From: Oxytricha trifallax | Lineage: Eukaryota > Ciliophora > Spirotrichea > Sporadotrichida > Oxytrichidae | DNA length: 64,000 nucleotides | Reading direction: 5' to 3' | Assembly: GCA_000711775.1 (NCBI GenBank) | Contig: ARYC01000259.1 | Location: forward strand, 62,001-126,000 | Part shown: positions 1-11,200 of the stretch, piece after piece | Layout: each line of letters starts with the position of its first letter | How positions within the stretch are numbered: position 1 is the stretch's first letter | Notes under the pieces: generated by a model | Database searches by the model: none | What the model was told of the DNA's origin: nothing | Seen by the model: only the letters and a program-made list of their open reading frames with translations | Position numbers and translations under genes: made by a program

Positions 1-39
1 TTTCTTAAAGTATAATATATACCATTTCTTATTTTGAAT

Positions 40-2694
40 CTTAAAGCTATTTAAGACAGGTTCTTGAGTTATCAAAGAGTATTCATGAAGTTTTTGTTTG
101 ATAGAAAGTCATATATGCAGGATCTTAGTTCTAAAGCATTATCAAAGATTTACAACCTTGGCTCAAAAGAAGCTAGATCCTTATTAGTTGAATCTTTATC
201 AAAGACTTTTTCAGGGGAAAAATCAGCTTCTGAACATCAAGAAAAAGATGAAAATGCTGAGCTTCTGCTAGAATTCAAAGATAATACTTCCTCTGAATAG
301 AAAGAGAAACTTAAGACTTATAAAGATCTATGCAATATCGCTGTAGAATTAGGACACAGAGAACTTATCTATTAATTCTTGGAGGTGCATAGACACCTGG
401 CTCATTACGAAGATATCAAAAATGCAGCAAAAGGGTTAAGCAGTATTGTATTGTTAGATGAAAAACTAAAGGCAGATCTATTAAGAATTGCACCTAAAAT
501 TCTTTTACTCTCTTATGACCATAATGATGGAGTAAAAGAAACTATGAAGGATCTCTGGGGTAGTTTGATTGAAGTTGAAAAAGAAGAAGATGTTATAAAT
601 CAAAGATGGCAAGAAATATTCAAAGAGGCATTTGCTGGATTAAGTAGCAAAGAGTACAGAAGGAGACAATCTTCTGCTCTGGCACTGTCTGACTTACTAA
701 GTAAAAGAGAGTGGCCTCAAATAAAAGATAAGTTTAAAGAATTGTTCTTAACATCACTAGGTCTACTAGATGATGACAAAGATACAGTTAAGCTAGCAGC
801 CTATCAGTTGGTTAAAACTTTAAAAAGAGTTACTATGAGACTGGGTAATATATACACTAATAGCAATGTTGAGGAGCTTGAGGAGATTTTAGACATTGTG
901 ATACCAATGATATTAAATGATTGCATTCGATCAAATATGAAAGCTGTGAAATTTTTCTCAGTTGACTTGCTCTTTGAGTTAGTAAAAACAACTCAAAATT
1001 AGAACATGATGACCAAACTTAAGTTTTAAAACAAATACGAGAAGCAACTTGTATTTAACTATAATTCAGAACAAAAAATGAAAGAAATCATGAATAAATA
1101 CTTAGACAAAATCACTCTAGTTATCATTGGCAATCTAAGTTAAATGAATGAGTCTTTAGAAGCTATAAATTAGTTTGAGCAATATGCTTTAAGTTATGGT
1201 ATGAGCACTTCGTCTAAAGTGAAGAATAAGATCGGAGTAAGTGAAGCTGAGATTAATGATTTAAGAGTTAAGTACACTAAGGAATCTTCTTGGGGAGAGA
1301 TCTTGAAAATTTGTAGAGATTAGATGACTGCGTAGACTTTTGAAAATATTCTTAATGAATTAATCCAGTTTATGAGAGCTGGTCATGATAATGTAACAAA
1401 ATCTACAGCTATAGTGTTCGTTTAAGATATGATTCTGGAGAACAAGACCCATTTGATAACTCCACAAAATTCAAGGAAAATTGCTTAAAAACTTGTTGAA
1501 ATTTACAGCCTTAATTCAGTTGGAGCAGCTCTTTCTATCAAAGAGTCTTTGAGATTGCTCTATGCGTAATGTATAGGTATATAAATGAAAATATTGAAAG
1601 AGTTTCCAAAGACAGTCTAATAAATAATTGATAGCATACTTGCGCTTCCCAAAGAGTTAGAATACATTATATGCTTAAACATATATGAAATCTCAAAGAA
1701 TCTTCCCGAAGAAATGTTGAAGCAGGATAGTGGTAAAATATTCAAGCAAGCTGTCCCAATGATGTTTATAAATAGATACAAAACTTAAGACTATGGAATT
1801 AAAACCTTATCTAGAAAGGCTTATTCCTTCCTCTAAGAGCATATATCATAGTTAACTGAATCTAACCAGGAAGATATCTTTGTGATGATAAAAGAGTGGT
1901 TTAACTCACCACAGTATGATGATAGAATTGCTGCTTCTCTAGCCATGTCAGATTTAGTTTCCAAGCTCTCAGAAGACGATGTCAGAAACTCAGCAACAGT
2001 GAACGAATTAATGAATGAGCTTTAAGTGCTTATTGCTGGCAAGTACTTTAATGACAAAGAGACAGTTATTGATGGATATATGGCTTTGCTCAAGTTGAAC
2101 TAGAGATACCTTAATAATGCAGATTACATGAACAACTATGTGGATATTTGCTTGAAGCAAGTTGAGAAGTATTCAGAGTCAAAGCTTGTTTACAAAAACA
2201 AAATAATCAACTCCCTTTCATCCACTCTCGCCTTAACTTAAGTAATCAAGCCAGAGTTGAAGCAGGCAATATTTGATTAGCTTTTTGTGGAGTTAGTAAA
2301 TTCACTTAAGAAAGTTAGTGAAAAGGCATCAATGATTGACAGCATAGATGAATTTGAAGAGAAGAGAGAAGAAGAAAAGAGTACTTTGTAAACAGCAGTT
2401 TTTGCATATGAATCTCTCCCATTAATTATTGAAACTGAGACCTAAACTTAAAATCTACTGGATGTGAGTCTAGAGTTCTACTAAAAAACCAATTGGATGA
2501 TCAGGTAATCAATATTAAAGGCTGCTATAATTCTGCTTAAAAAACCTAATCAAATAATTCAAGAAGTCCTAATAAGATTCTCAGAAAGTATAATCAAAAT
2601 TATTTCAAATGTGGGAGAAAAGTCTAGGGGGAAAATGTTTGTGCTAAATTAATTACAATATATCAAACAATTATTTATTTAAACCTTAAAAGTA
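40..2694 (+). CDS. ECM29: ECM29-like proteasome adaptor, C-terminal half (partial)
   Basis: Continuous frame once UAA/UAG are read as Gln; it runs to a UGA near 2695. Long helical HEAT-repeat protein. The segment near 120-180 (DLSSKALSKIYNLG) and the stretch near 640-840 (YRRRQSSALALSDLL, then a KDTVKLAAYQLVKTL helix) match the ECM29 family in order and spacing; ECM29 is known to tether and stabilise the 26S proteasome. Only the C-terminal half of a protein normally near 1,800 residues is present, and no ATG is expected here because the segment starts inside the gene. The first 30 or so bases are AT-rich and non-coding (probable IES). From 2695 a different frame takes over, so a gene-segment or splice border lies there. 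Identification rests on remembered family sequence; confident as ECM29-like. Confidence 0.75.
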
Positions 2695-2698
2695 TGAG

Positions 2699-2878
2699 AC
2701 AAACCTCGCACTTATAAGTGAAGTAGTTTTACTATTTTCTGAGAAAAATGGATAAAATATTTCACAAACAACAAAAGATCAAATAGTAATTATTCTTGAA
2801 CTTATTCACTCAAAGGGATAAGAAAATTTAAAGAAGAACAATGACTTAATCAAAAGAAATATTTTAGGAATAAGTTGA
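2699..2878 (+). CDS. Helical coding segment following the ECM29-like segment
   Basis: Open frame in ciliate code (NLALISEVVLLFSEKNGQ near its start) ending at UGA 2876-2878. It is in another frame than the preceding ECM29-like segment, only about 10 bp away. AAACCT occurs on both sides of the break, but joining there does not restore this frame, so the border is unresolved. It may be the ECM29 C-terminus or a separate gene segment. Confidence 0.4.
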
Positions 2879-3179
2879 CTTTAGAAATTAAATGAATTTA
2901 CCTATAAATCTAAATCAGTTTTTTTAAATTAATTTTTCCAAATAAGCCTAGCTAACATTGAGGATTTCAATCGCAGATTAATTTATATTGAATTTTAATC
3001 AGCAAGGTTTTTTTTAAATAATACCATAAATTTAATATTTCATAAAATATAATTTAACTTAGTTTCTTCAATTCATGTTTAATTTTAACAATATTAATCT
3101 TTGATAAATAATAATTATTTCATTAAATATTTTTTATAAAACATCTTTAATAAAATTATTTCAATTTAATTTTTAAGTA
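2879..3179. other. AT-rich stretch without a gene
   Basis: Strongly AT-rich, stops in all frames, no recognisable motif. Probable IES or spacer between gene segments. Confidence 0.6.
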
Positions 3180-3420
3180 TTTCTTAAAGTAAACCCTGTA
3201 AAAGGTTCTCAACGATCCTAACTTTACAGATGATAGCAGATCAATGAGTATCAAGTTAATTTGTGATATGGGAGTTAAAAATTATTCAGCTATTAATGAT
3301 GATATTGAAATAGCGATCAATACATTTTAAAAGCTTAAAGCTAGAATCACAGAATTAGAGAATGATGGAGTACTTTATGTAGGAGGCTAAAAATTATAAT
3401 CATAAATAAATTGCTGCTTA
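3180..3420 (+). CDS. Coding segment, unknown protein
   Basis: Open frame reading through FLKQTLQKVLNDPNF and a helical stretch with KLKARITELENDG. It begins with TTTCTTAAAGTA, also found exactly at positions 1-12 of the window; such a repeat would be expected if the segment ending at position 12 is joined to this one in the somatic gene. I do not recognise the product. The 3' border is vague because the sequence drifts into AT-rich DNA near 3400. Confidence 0.45.
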
Positions 3421-3483
3421 ACTAAATAAAAATGTTTGTTATTTACATTTTAAACAAATTTCATATAATTACATACCCATACT

Positions 3484-4555
3484 TTCAATAAGAAATGATT
3501 TTGCTTCTTTGAACTACATTGAGGCTCTTAACAAATTGAGAGATTGCTATGAATAAAACCTGAAAGACAACAATAAACGCAATATTTTAGAGCAATATGT
3601 ACTCAGCTCTTTGAAAAATCTCCTTAAAGAAGGTTTCAAATCAAATAGTGAGATGATTTATCTGCTCTTTTTATACTTGAGCAAGCTTGATTAGGGTGGA
3701 TTAAGTTCTTCAGTCTTACTATATAGCATTTTGCTGAGAGATCATTAAGATATCAAGATTAAGAAAGAAGCCTAGTATTAACTTGAAAAGTTTAATAAAG
3801 AGGCTGACACTAAGAAAACCAGAATATTAAGAGAATTCTTGAAAGATATCGAGAGCTATCTTCAAAGAAATCAAATGAACTATCTTGAGAGTGGATAAGA
3901 TGATAAACTATAGGAATTCCTAACTTTTAATAATGTACAGATTGCTCCAAGCTTTATCGAAAAACTTGAGGAGCTAACTCAATTTACCATAAGATTCTAC
4001 AAAAATGAGTATGAAAACAAAGAGGACCTTATGGATTTAGAGGATAATTAAGAAGTTTAGGAGAAGCTAGAAAGGTTGCTTTTAATGAACTTGAATCAAA
4101 ATTATACCATAATCAAGTCAGATTTCTCAAATGCCCTGAACATGATTCAAGACTATCTTAAAATCTAATAATCTAGTGGTGCATTAAGGACGATTGGAAT
4201 TGAAATGATTTATAAAATATCAATTGGTACCGTTAATTTGGCTTAAAGAGTCGCATCACTTAAGATAGTGAACAAGATTTTGAGGCAAATTCATTAATTG
4301 CAAGATAGACACTTTGAAGAATTTATATAGAAACTCAAAGATTCATCATCAACGCAAAATAAAGCTGTGGTCTAAATTTAACACGAAGCAAAGATGAACT
4401 TACTTTATAACCTGACAGAAATCTTGATATTCTAAAATGATACAAGTGATGATAAAATAGAGGTATAATTGTTTTAGGAATTACTAGAAAACATCCTTTT
4501 TGGAGCTAATCTCTCTCCAAACGTAATTGAGCTAACTAAGTTCTTAGTATAATAA
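3484..4555 (+). CDS. Helical (HEAT/ARM-like) coding segment, unknown
   Basis: About 355 codons open in one frame, almost entirely helical and rich in Leu, Lys, Gln and Asn (for example SSGALRTIGIEMIYKIS and HEAKMNLLYNLTEIL). It resembles HEAT/armadillo repeat proteins in composition, but no family is assigned. It could belong to the same gene as the ECM29-like segment upstream or to another nanochromosome. No ATG is evident, so it is an internal gene segment. Confidence 0.5.
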
Positions 4556-4599
4556 TTCTATTTTTGTGTAATTCATTATAAGTTTTATTAATAGTCTGT

Positions 4600-4925
4600 C
4601 TGAAGAAACTAGGCTCTCATAAAAATTTGGAAGAGACTATATTAAAACAAGAGAGACTTGAGAAAGTTAGTCAAGTACTAACAGGCTATATAAAAAGAAC
4701 TGAATTGGACTTAGTTTTCAGAAAATACGTAAGCATTAAAATGAAAACTAATTTTGATTTAGATAATAATTAACTATGCTGGGATATTCAAGAGATCCTC
4801 ATCAGAGTTTATTTCTAAGAAGTCTTAAGAGCTTTAATCAAGTATGAACTAAATAGATAATGTTGACATTCAAGATGTTGTTGGCAAAACACTTGCAAAG
4901 GTAGATTATTTTGTCATTTAATCCG
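4600..4925 (+). CDS. Coding segment(s) continuing the helical protein
   Basis: Two or three short open stretches in different frames, including one with NYAGIFKRSSSEFISKKSQ and VDIQDVVGKTLAKVD. Composition matches the preceding segment. The frame changes imply small IESs or introns that I could not place. Confidence 0.35.
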
Positions 4926-5282
4926 TTTTTATTAGCTAAATCATTTGAATCCCCAAAAATAACTAAATGGAAAATTAAAAACATAGGTTTTTTTAATTAT
5001 TTTACTGTGATTTTATTTCAAACATTATTATTAATCAATTAAGATTCTCATAATATAGTATACTTATTTGTTTTATGAACAAATGGATTGTAAGTATCAC
5101 TCTAATATATCCTTTGTTTTATTAGTATTAGGTACAACGGCTTTAAATATTAAATCCAAATTTTATTTTGGATAAAAAATGAATTACTTATAGGAATTAT
5201 ATTATATTCATCTTTTACAAGTTACTTTTTGTTCTTATTATATTTTGAACTTTAAATTTTATATTTTATATCTATGGTTTGA
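4926..5282. other. AT-rich stretch, probable IES
   Basis: No open frame in either strand and very AT-rich. It lies between two coding segments on the same strand and is best explained as an IES. Confidence 0.5.
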
Positions 5283-5287
5283 TTATG

Positions 5288-5505
5288 TTTCTGAAGAAAA
5301 CCTGATTGAATACTGTGAATAACTTTCTCAAAAAGTTTTCTAATAAGCTGGAGAAGATTTAACTCTAAATTTAAAGAGAAACTGTGCTATTTATCTTTAC
5401 CAAGTAATAGACCTATATGGCAAACAGTCTAAAGCTATTTAAGATTTACTTGAAATTTAAAGGTTAGATAATTCAATAAATCTAAATTAAAAAGAATCAC
5501 TTTGA
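5288..5505 (+). CDS. C-terminal coding segment of the upstream (+) gene
   Basis: Open frame (EENLIEYCEQLSQKVFQQAG onward) ending with UGA at 5503-5505. The convergent coiled-coil gene on the other strand has its UGA at 5499-5497, so the two coding ends overlap by 9 bp. Likely the C-terminus of the helical protein encoded upstream. Confidence 0.45.
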
Positions 5506-8032
5506 TAGAGGTAAATTCTTTAAGCTTGGGATCATAGGGGTAGTTTGCTCAGTCATATTTGAAGTCGACCATAAAGGGTCAAGTTATGTTAACTTTGGAA
5601 TTTGTCTCGAAGTTGATTTATTGTCCGCTAGTGTTGTTGAAAATTGCGATTAAGTTTAAGAGAATTTGTTTGGAGGCTAATATTTAACTGAGCTTAATGA
5701 CTTTTTATCATTCTAATCAGTAGAAAACTCTTCTTAGACGTTCATTTCCTTCTTATTCTTAAAGGTTCTTATAGGGGCAAGGTCGCTATTCATGTTCAAT
5801 GAAGGTGATAAAATGGAAGTATGAGCTGTTCCAATTGAACTTCTTAAGTTTTACTATGAAATACTGTGCCCAAGATTAAACTTTGAAGATCTCTGATCAT
5901 TTGTAGTCTCTGGTCTTAAATTGCTAAGCATCTTAGAGAAACCAGCTCCAACCTTTGATAGTCTATCTTATGGATCTCTCCAAGGGAATTTGCCTTAAAC
6001 TTAATATTCCGCAATAGCACCAGCCATATTTGTTACATTCTTTTAGCAAGAAATACAGGACCAACCTCCTAGAGGTTTCTTAACTAACATAGCATCTTCC
6101 AAATTTTACTCTTCAAATTTAGAGACTATAATATCAAAGATGTTCTTAAGTTACTTTTCAAACATTTTAAAAGTCTTTTTAGTCTCCTATTTATCCATAA
6201 ATTGCTTGGTTGCTTTTTGCATAAACTTCTCAAGCAAAATGCTAAATTTATCATGTGTATCTTCAAGTTATTTTTGAGTTACCTTTTCTTCTAAAACATC
6301 CTCTATCTTTTTGAATTCTTTTTAATTATGAGCACTTTGTAATTCTATTAATTCTAATAGCTTGTTCATCTTCTCTTAAATAAATTGCTTTACATGATCT
6401 TTTACAACTTTCTTAGGTGACATTTCACCATTAGTCATTCCAAAGTTCAATAAATTTTTCGAGCCAAACTTAATCTCAACATCCTTCTTAATATCTACAA
6501 TTTCCTTCTAAAGGGCATCATGTCTTTGCTCAGCTATTTAAAGCTTGTAGTTATTTTGCTTTTATGTGTTATTAAACGAATTTTCAAGTTACTGAATCAT
6601 TTTATCGTAGCTCATACTACTGTTATCTCTTAAGCCTTACTTCTCTGAGAGCTCATTTATAACTGGTATAAGTTTCTTCACATCAAGAGAATTGGCTTTA
6701 CTTTCTAAAAGTTTCTCCAAATTCTCTATTCTTTGTACGAATTCAGCTATTGAATGAATTCTCAAATGATTTGAGTCATAATAATCATTGAACTTGGATG
6801 ACATTTTATGGACTACTTCAAACTTCCTTTCTAGTTCATTTAGGGTTTTCTGAGTCATATTTGCTCTTTAGAGTTAACCTAAGTTTTTCTTTTGAACTGT
6901 TGTTTTATCATTAGGAAAACTTTGGGTCTACACTTGGAGAGTTTGAGCATTAAGATGATTTTATAATGAGCCTTGACCACCTATTAAATCATTTTAACCG
7001 TTAGGATTTGATTGACCATCTATTTAAACTGTTAAATTGTTTGGGTGTTGACTATCCTAAGTTCCTATTTACAAATTATTATCATTACCGCTTAAAATAT
7101 TTCTATAACTTTCAATTTTACTGTTAGCAGGTGAAGAAATCGACGATGGTGATTGATCTTCATCCTCAATTATATCATTTTCATCTTATAATCCTAGCTC
7201 AGTATCTATAATGTTTGTAAGCTTTGCGATTTCGACAGAGAATTTGTGATCCATCTCGTCAATTCTCTTTGAAAACGCATCACTCATTTCTCTCCTCATT
7301 CCATATAAGAACTTTTACATTCTTTTTTCCATAGCTTCTGCTTAAGCGATATCAAGCCCACTAAGCTCATCTCCTGCGTAAACATCGTCTTCTTCTTTAA
7401 TTTTGTCAAGCCCAAGTTTTGTATTACTTCCACCCACTACAGTTTCTTATTTCTAGAACAGGTTATCTCTGCTTTTGAACAATTGGTCAAAGTCGTCATC
7501 CGTCTTGAATCTTATTTGACTACCTATATTTTTTCTAGGTTCCATTTTACCTTATCCTGATGGGCTAGGCATGCCAAATATCCCATTTCTATTAGTTCTT
7601 GACATTTGAGAAAGCTCTTTGTTTTAATCAGTTATCATTTTCTCTAGTTGCCCTATTCTTTTGTAAATAGGATCTAAAATCTATTTTTCATGCTTGGATT
7701 GCTAAACTTTCTTCTTTTCCTCCTCTTCAGAACTAAAGTTTATAAAAAGTTAAGCTAACAGTATTAATGAAATGCTTTAGTGTATAGAACTTCACTTAAT
7801 TTATACATTGCATTTTATTTTAGATTTTGACTTTATAGAATCTACACAAAAGAAATAAAACAAGGACTTACTCAGTTGAGTAAAAGATTGAGCTGTTATC
7901 CTCTAATCTTTTAAACATCGAATGATGAAGCTCCAAAAGTTTTACAATATGTTCTAGAGTGTTTGACAAGGGGTTGTAATTAAAACTTATCAACTTATCG
8001 AAGTTTATGGAAGTAAGGTCTTCAATCGACAT
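5497..8032 (-). CDS. Long coiled-coil protein with C-terminal WSCxSC motif
   Basis: Starts at ATG 8032-8030 (MSIEDLTSINFDKL), ends at UGA 5499-5497; about 798 residues after removing a GT-AG interval at 7733-7871. The middle is charged coiled coil (for example KTLNELERKFEVVHKMSSKF). Near the C-terminus is GGWSCISCQKNV followed by FPWRDP and GAGFSKMLSNLRP, a cysteine-pair block I associate with ciliate coiled-coil cytoskeletal proteins; this family link is recollection, not proof. A Q/N/S-rich tail follows. The only interruption is the intron-like one, which is 139 bp and may conceal an IES. Confidence 0.75.
7733..7871 (-). other. Intron (or intron plus IES) of the coiled-coil gene
   Basis: Bounded by GTAAGT and TTTAG on the minus strand. 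Removing it fuses the codon GA|T and keeps the frame from the N-terminal exon into the acidic EEEEKKK stretch. Confidence 0.65.
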
Positions 8033-8201
8033 TTATATGTTATTCTATTTTATTTAGTATATTATCAAATTAATTTATTTAAGGTATTTATTTGTAATGT
8101 CATTCAATACAATTAATCTAAATCTCTCGTATATAAGTATGACTTTAAATGATTTAATAAGTTAATAATTAATATTTATCCCGCAAATTTGATTTATCTA
8201 A

Positions 8202-11200
8202 ATGGTTGAAAAGTCTGTTGAAAAGATTTACCAAAAAAAGACTCAACTTGAGCATGTGCTCCTAAGACCTGACACTTATGTCGGATCCACCGAAAAAATA
8301 GACTAGATCTTGTGGATATTTGATGAGAAAACAGAGAAATTTAAAGAGAAAAAGATTTCATACACTCCAGCTTTATACAAGATTTTTGGTAAGTTTCTAG
8401 AAAGTCTCATTCTTTATTTGTCTCATTTTGTTGTCCATTTTTTTACAAATTTAAATAGATGAGGTCTTAGTCAATGCAGCCGATAATTATCAAAGAGACA
8501 AAAAAACTTCTCAGATAAAAGTTAACATCAATCAAGCTAAGAATTCTATCAGTATTTACAATAATGGATCTACAGTTCCAGTTGTAATTCACAAGGAGCA
8601 CAAATGCTATGTTCCTGAGCTAGTTTTTGGTAAGATTCTTTAAAAGTTACTTATTCACTTAGGTCATTTACTGACTTCTAGTAACTATGATGACACTGAG
8701 AAGAAAACCACAGGAGGCAGAAATGGATTTGGAGCCAAACTCACTAATATTTTCTCTAAGAAATTTACAGTTGAGATTGGTGATTCTAAAAATAAGAAGC
8801 ATTATAAGCAAGAATTCACAAACAATCTACAAAATGTTGGAGAGCCTACTATCTCACCTTATTCTCCAGATTAGAATGATTACATCATTGTGACATTTTA
8901 GCCAGACCTTAAGAGATTTGGAATGAAAGAATTAGAGAATGATATTGTTGGCTTGCTCAAGAAAAGAGTTAATTTTATTTATGATTTAAACGTAAAATTA
9001 TGGAGTTAGCTAAAATAGGATATTTTTAGTAAATTATTAAGTAAATCAAGATTGCTCGTTTCTTTTTAATTATATTAATTTATTTATATATATAGGTACT
9101 CTTCACTTTTAAGCTGTTTTGCGGTAGAGTACCTTAATTATATTAATTATTAAAATATTTAAATTTAAATGTTATGAATTAATATGAAATGCAGTTTGAA
9201 GAAACACTAATATGTATTTTAATTATTTTTAATAAAAGAATTATAAATTAAAATTCTAGTAAGTAAAGTAGCCTTGCAAAGAAACAGTATCCTAAAATTA
9301 ATTATAAAATTTATTAAATAATTATCTTATGCATTTTCTGTAAAAGTAATGCTATATTTAATTTTATTTATTTTAATTAATTAATATAATTAAGGTCTCT
9401 ACCGCAAAACAGGTATATACATAAAAATCTGCGGTAGAGCACAAAAAAAATATATATTTATTTTAATATTTATATAAAACATGTGCAAATTTGATTATAT
9501 TTAATTAATCACCGAAAATAATCTATTTAAGCTAAGTATATGATTTAGCAGGAACAAGTCCAAAAAGTGTTAAAGTATATTTGAATGAAAAAAAGTTGGA
9601 AATTGAAACATTTGAGCAATATGTTGACCTTTATTTTAATAAGACAGTCCCTTAGAAGTTCTATGAGAAATGTGGACCTAGATGGGAGATATGCGTTGCA
9701 GTGCTTGACTTAGATTAATTCTAGTAAGTTAGTTTTGTGAATAGTATTTGCACGGTAAGAGGAGGGTAGCATGTTAATCACGTTTCTGATCAGATAGTAA
9801 ACAATTTGTTGGAAGCAATACAAAAGAAACATAAGAAAATTGAGCTCAAGCCTTTCTAAATTAGACAGAATCTATGGGTCTTTATCAATGCTTTAATTGA
9901 AAACCCTGCTTTTGATTCTCAAACTAAGGAAACTTTGACATCTCGGCTAAGTACCTTTGGAAGTAGATGCGACATATCAGAAAAGTTTCTTTCGAAGATT
10001 GCTAAATCTGGTATAATTGAGGATATCGTTGCCAAAGCTGAAATGAAGGAAGCAATGAAATTGAAGAAAGAATTGGGAACTGGTGTTAAAAAGAAGAAAC
10101 TATTTGGCATTCCTAAACTTGAAGATGCAAATTTGGCTGGTACTTCTGAGTCTGAATCATGCATACTTATTTTAACTGAAGGAGATTCTGCAAAATCTCT
10201 AGCAATGAGTGGTCTGTAAGTTGTTGGCAGAGATCGTTTTGGAGTTTTCCCACTAAGAGGAAAATTATTAAATGTAAGAGATTGCGGTATGAAGTAAATT
10301 TTAGATAACGAGGAGATCCAAAATATTATCAAGATACTCGGGCTATATATGGGTAGATAATATGATGATCTTAAGACATTGCGATATGGATCTATAATGA
10401 TTATGGCAGATTAAGATCATGATGGATCTCATATCAAGGGACTTATCATAAACTTTATACATAACTTCTGGCCATCATTGATTAAAAAGTTCCCAACCTT
10501 CGTGAAAGAATTTGTCACTCCAATTATCAAAGCAACTAGCCATAATGAATGCCTTTAGTTCTTTACAATTGCAGAATATGAAAAATGGGCTTAATTAAAA
10601 GGAACTAATGAACTTAAAAGCTACAGAATAAAGTATTATAAAGGTCTAGGTACCTCGACTGCTCTAGAAGCTAAATAGTACTTCCAGAGTATCAAGAAAC
10701 ATCAAATTAATTTTTATTACAAAGATGACAAAGATGAAGATAAAATCTTGTTAGCTTTTAGCAAGACTAAAGCAGATGATAGAAAGAACTGGCTTAGTTA
10801 GTTTAATTTATTTATTTTAAATCCCAATATTTACGTCGATCACAGCAAGAACAAACTGTGCTATGCAGAGTTTGTCGATCAAGAACTCATTCATTTCTCA
10901 ATAGCTGATAATATGAGGTCTATACCATCTGTGATGGATGGTCTCAAGCCTGGTTAAAGGAAAATCTTATTCGCTTGTTTTAAGAGAAAATTAAAAGCTG
11001 AAATCAAAGTAGCCTAATTGTCAGGATATATTGCAGAGCACACAGCTTATCATCATGGTGAGATAAGTTTGCAAATGACTATAATAAATATGGCATAAGA
11101 TTTTGTTGGAAGTAACAATCTCAATTTATTGCAACCTATTGGTTAATTTGGTACTAGAATGATGGGAGGGAAAGAGTCCGCAAGTCCGAGATATATCTAC

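Noticed and set aside
9919..10332. 137-codon minus-strand reading frame
   Set aside because: Shadow of the topoisomerase II TOPRIM region, which is strongly conserved on the plus strand.
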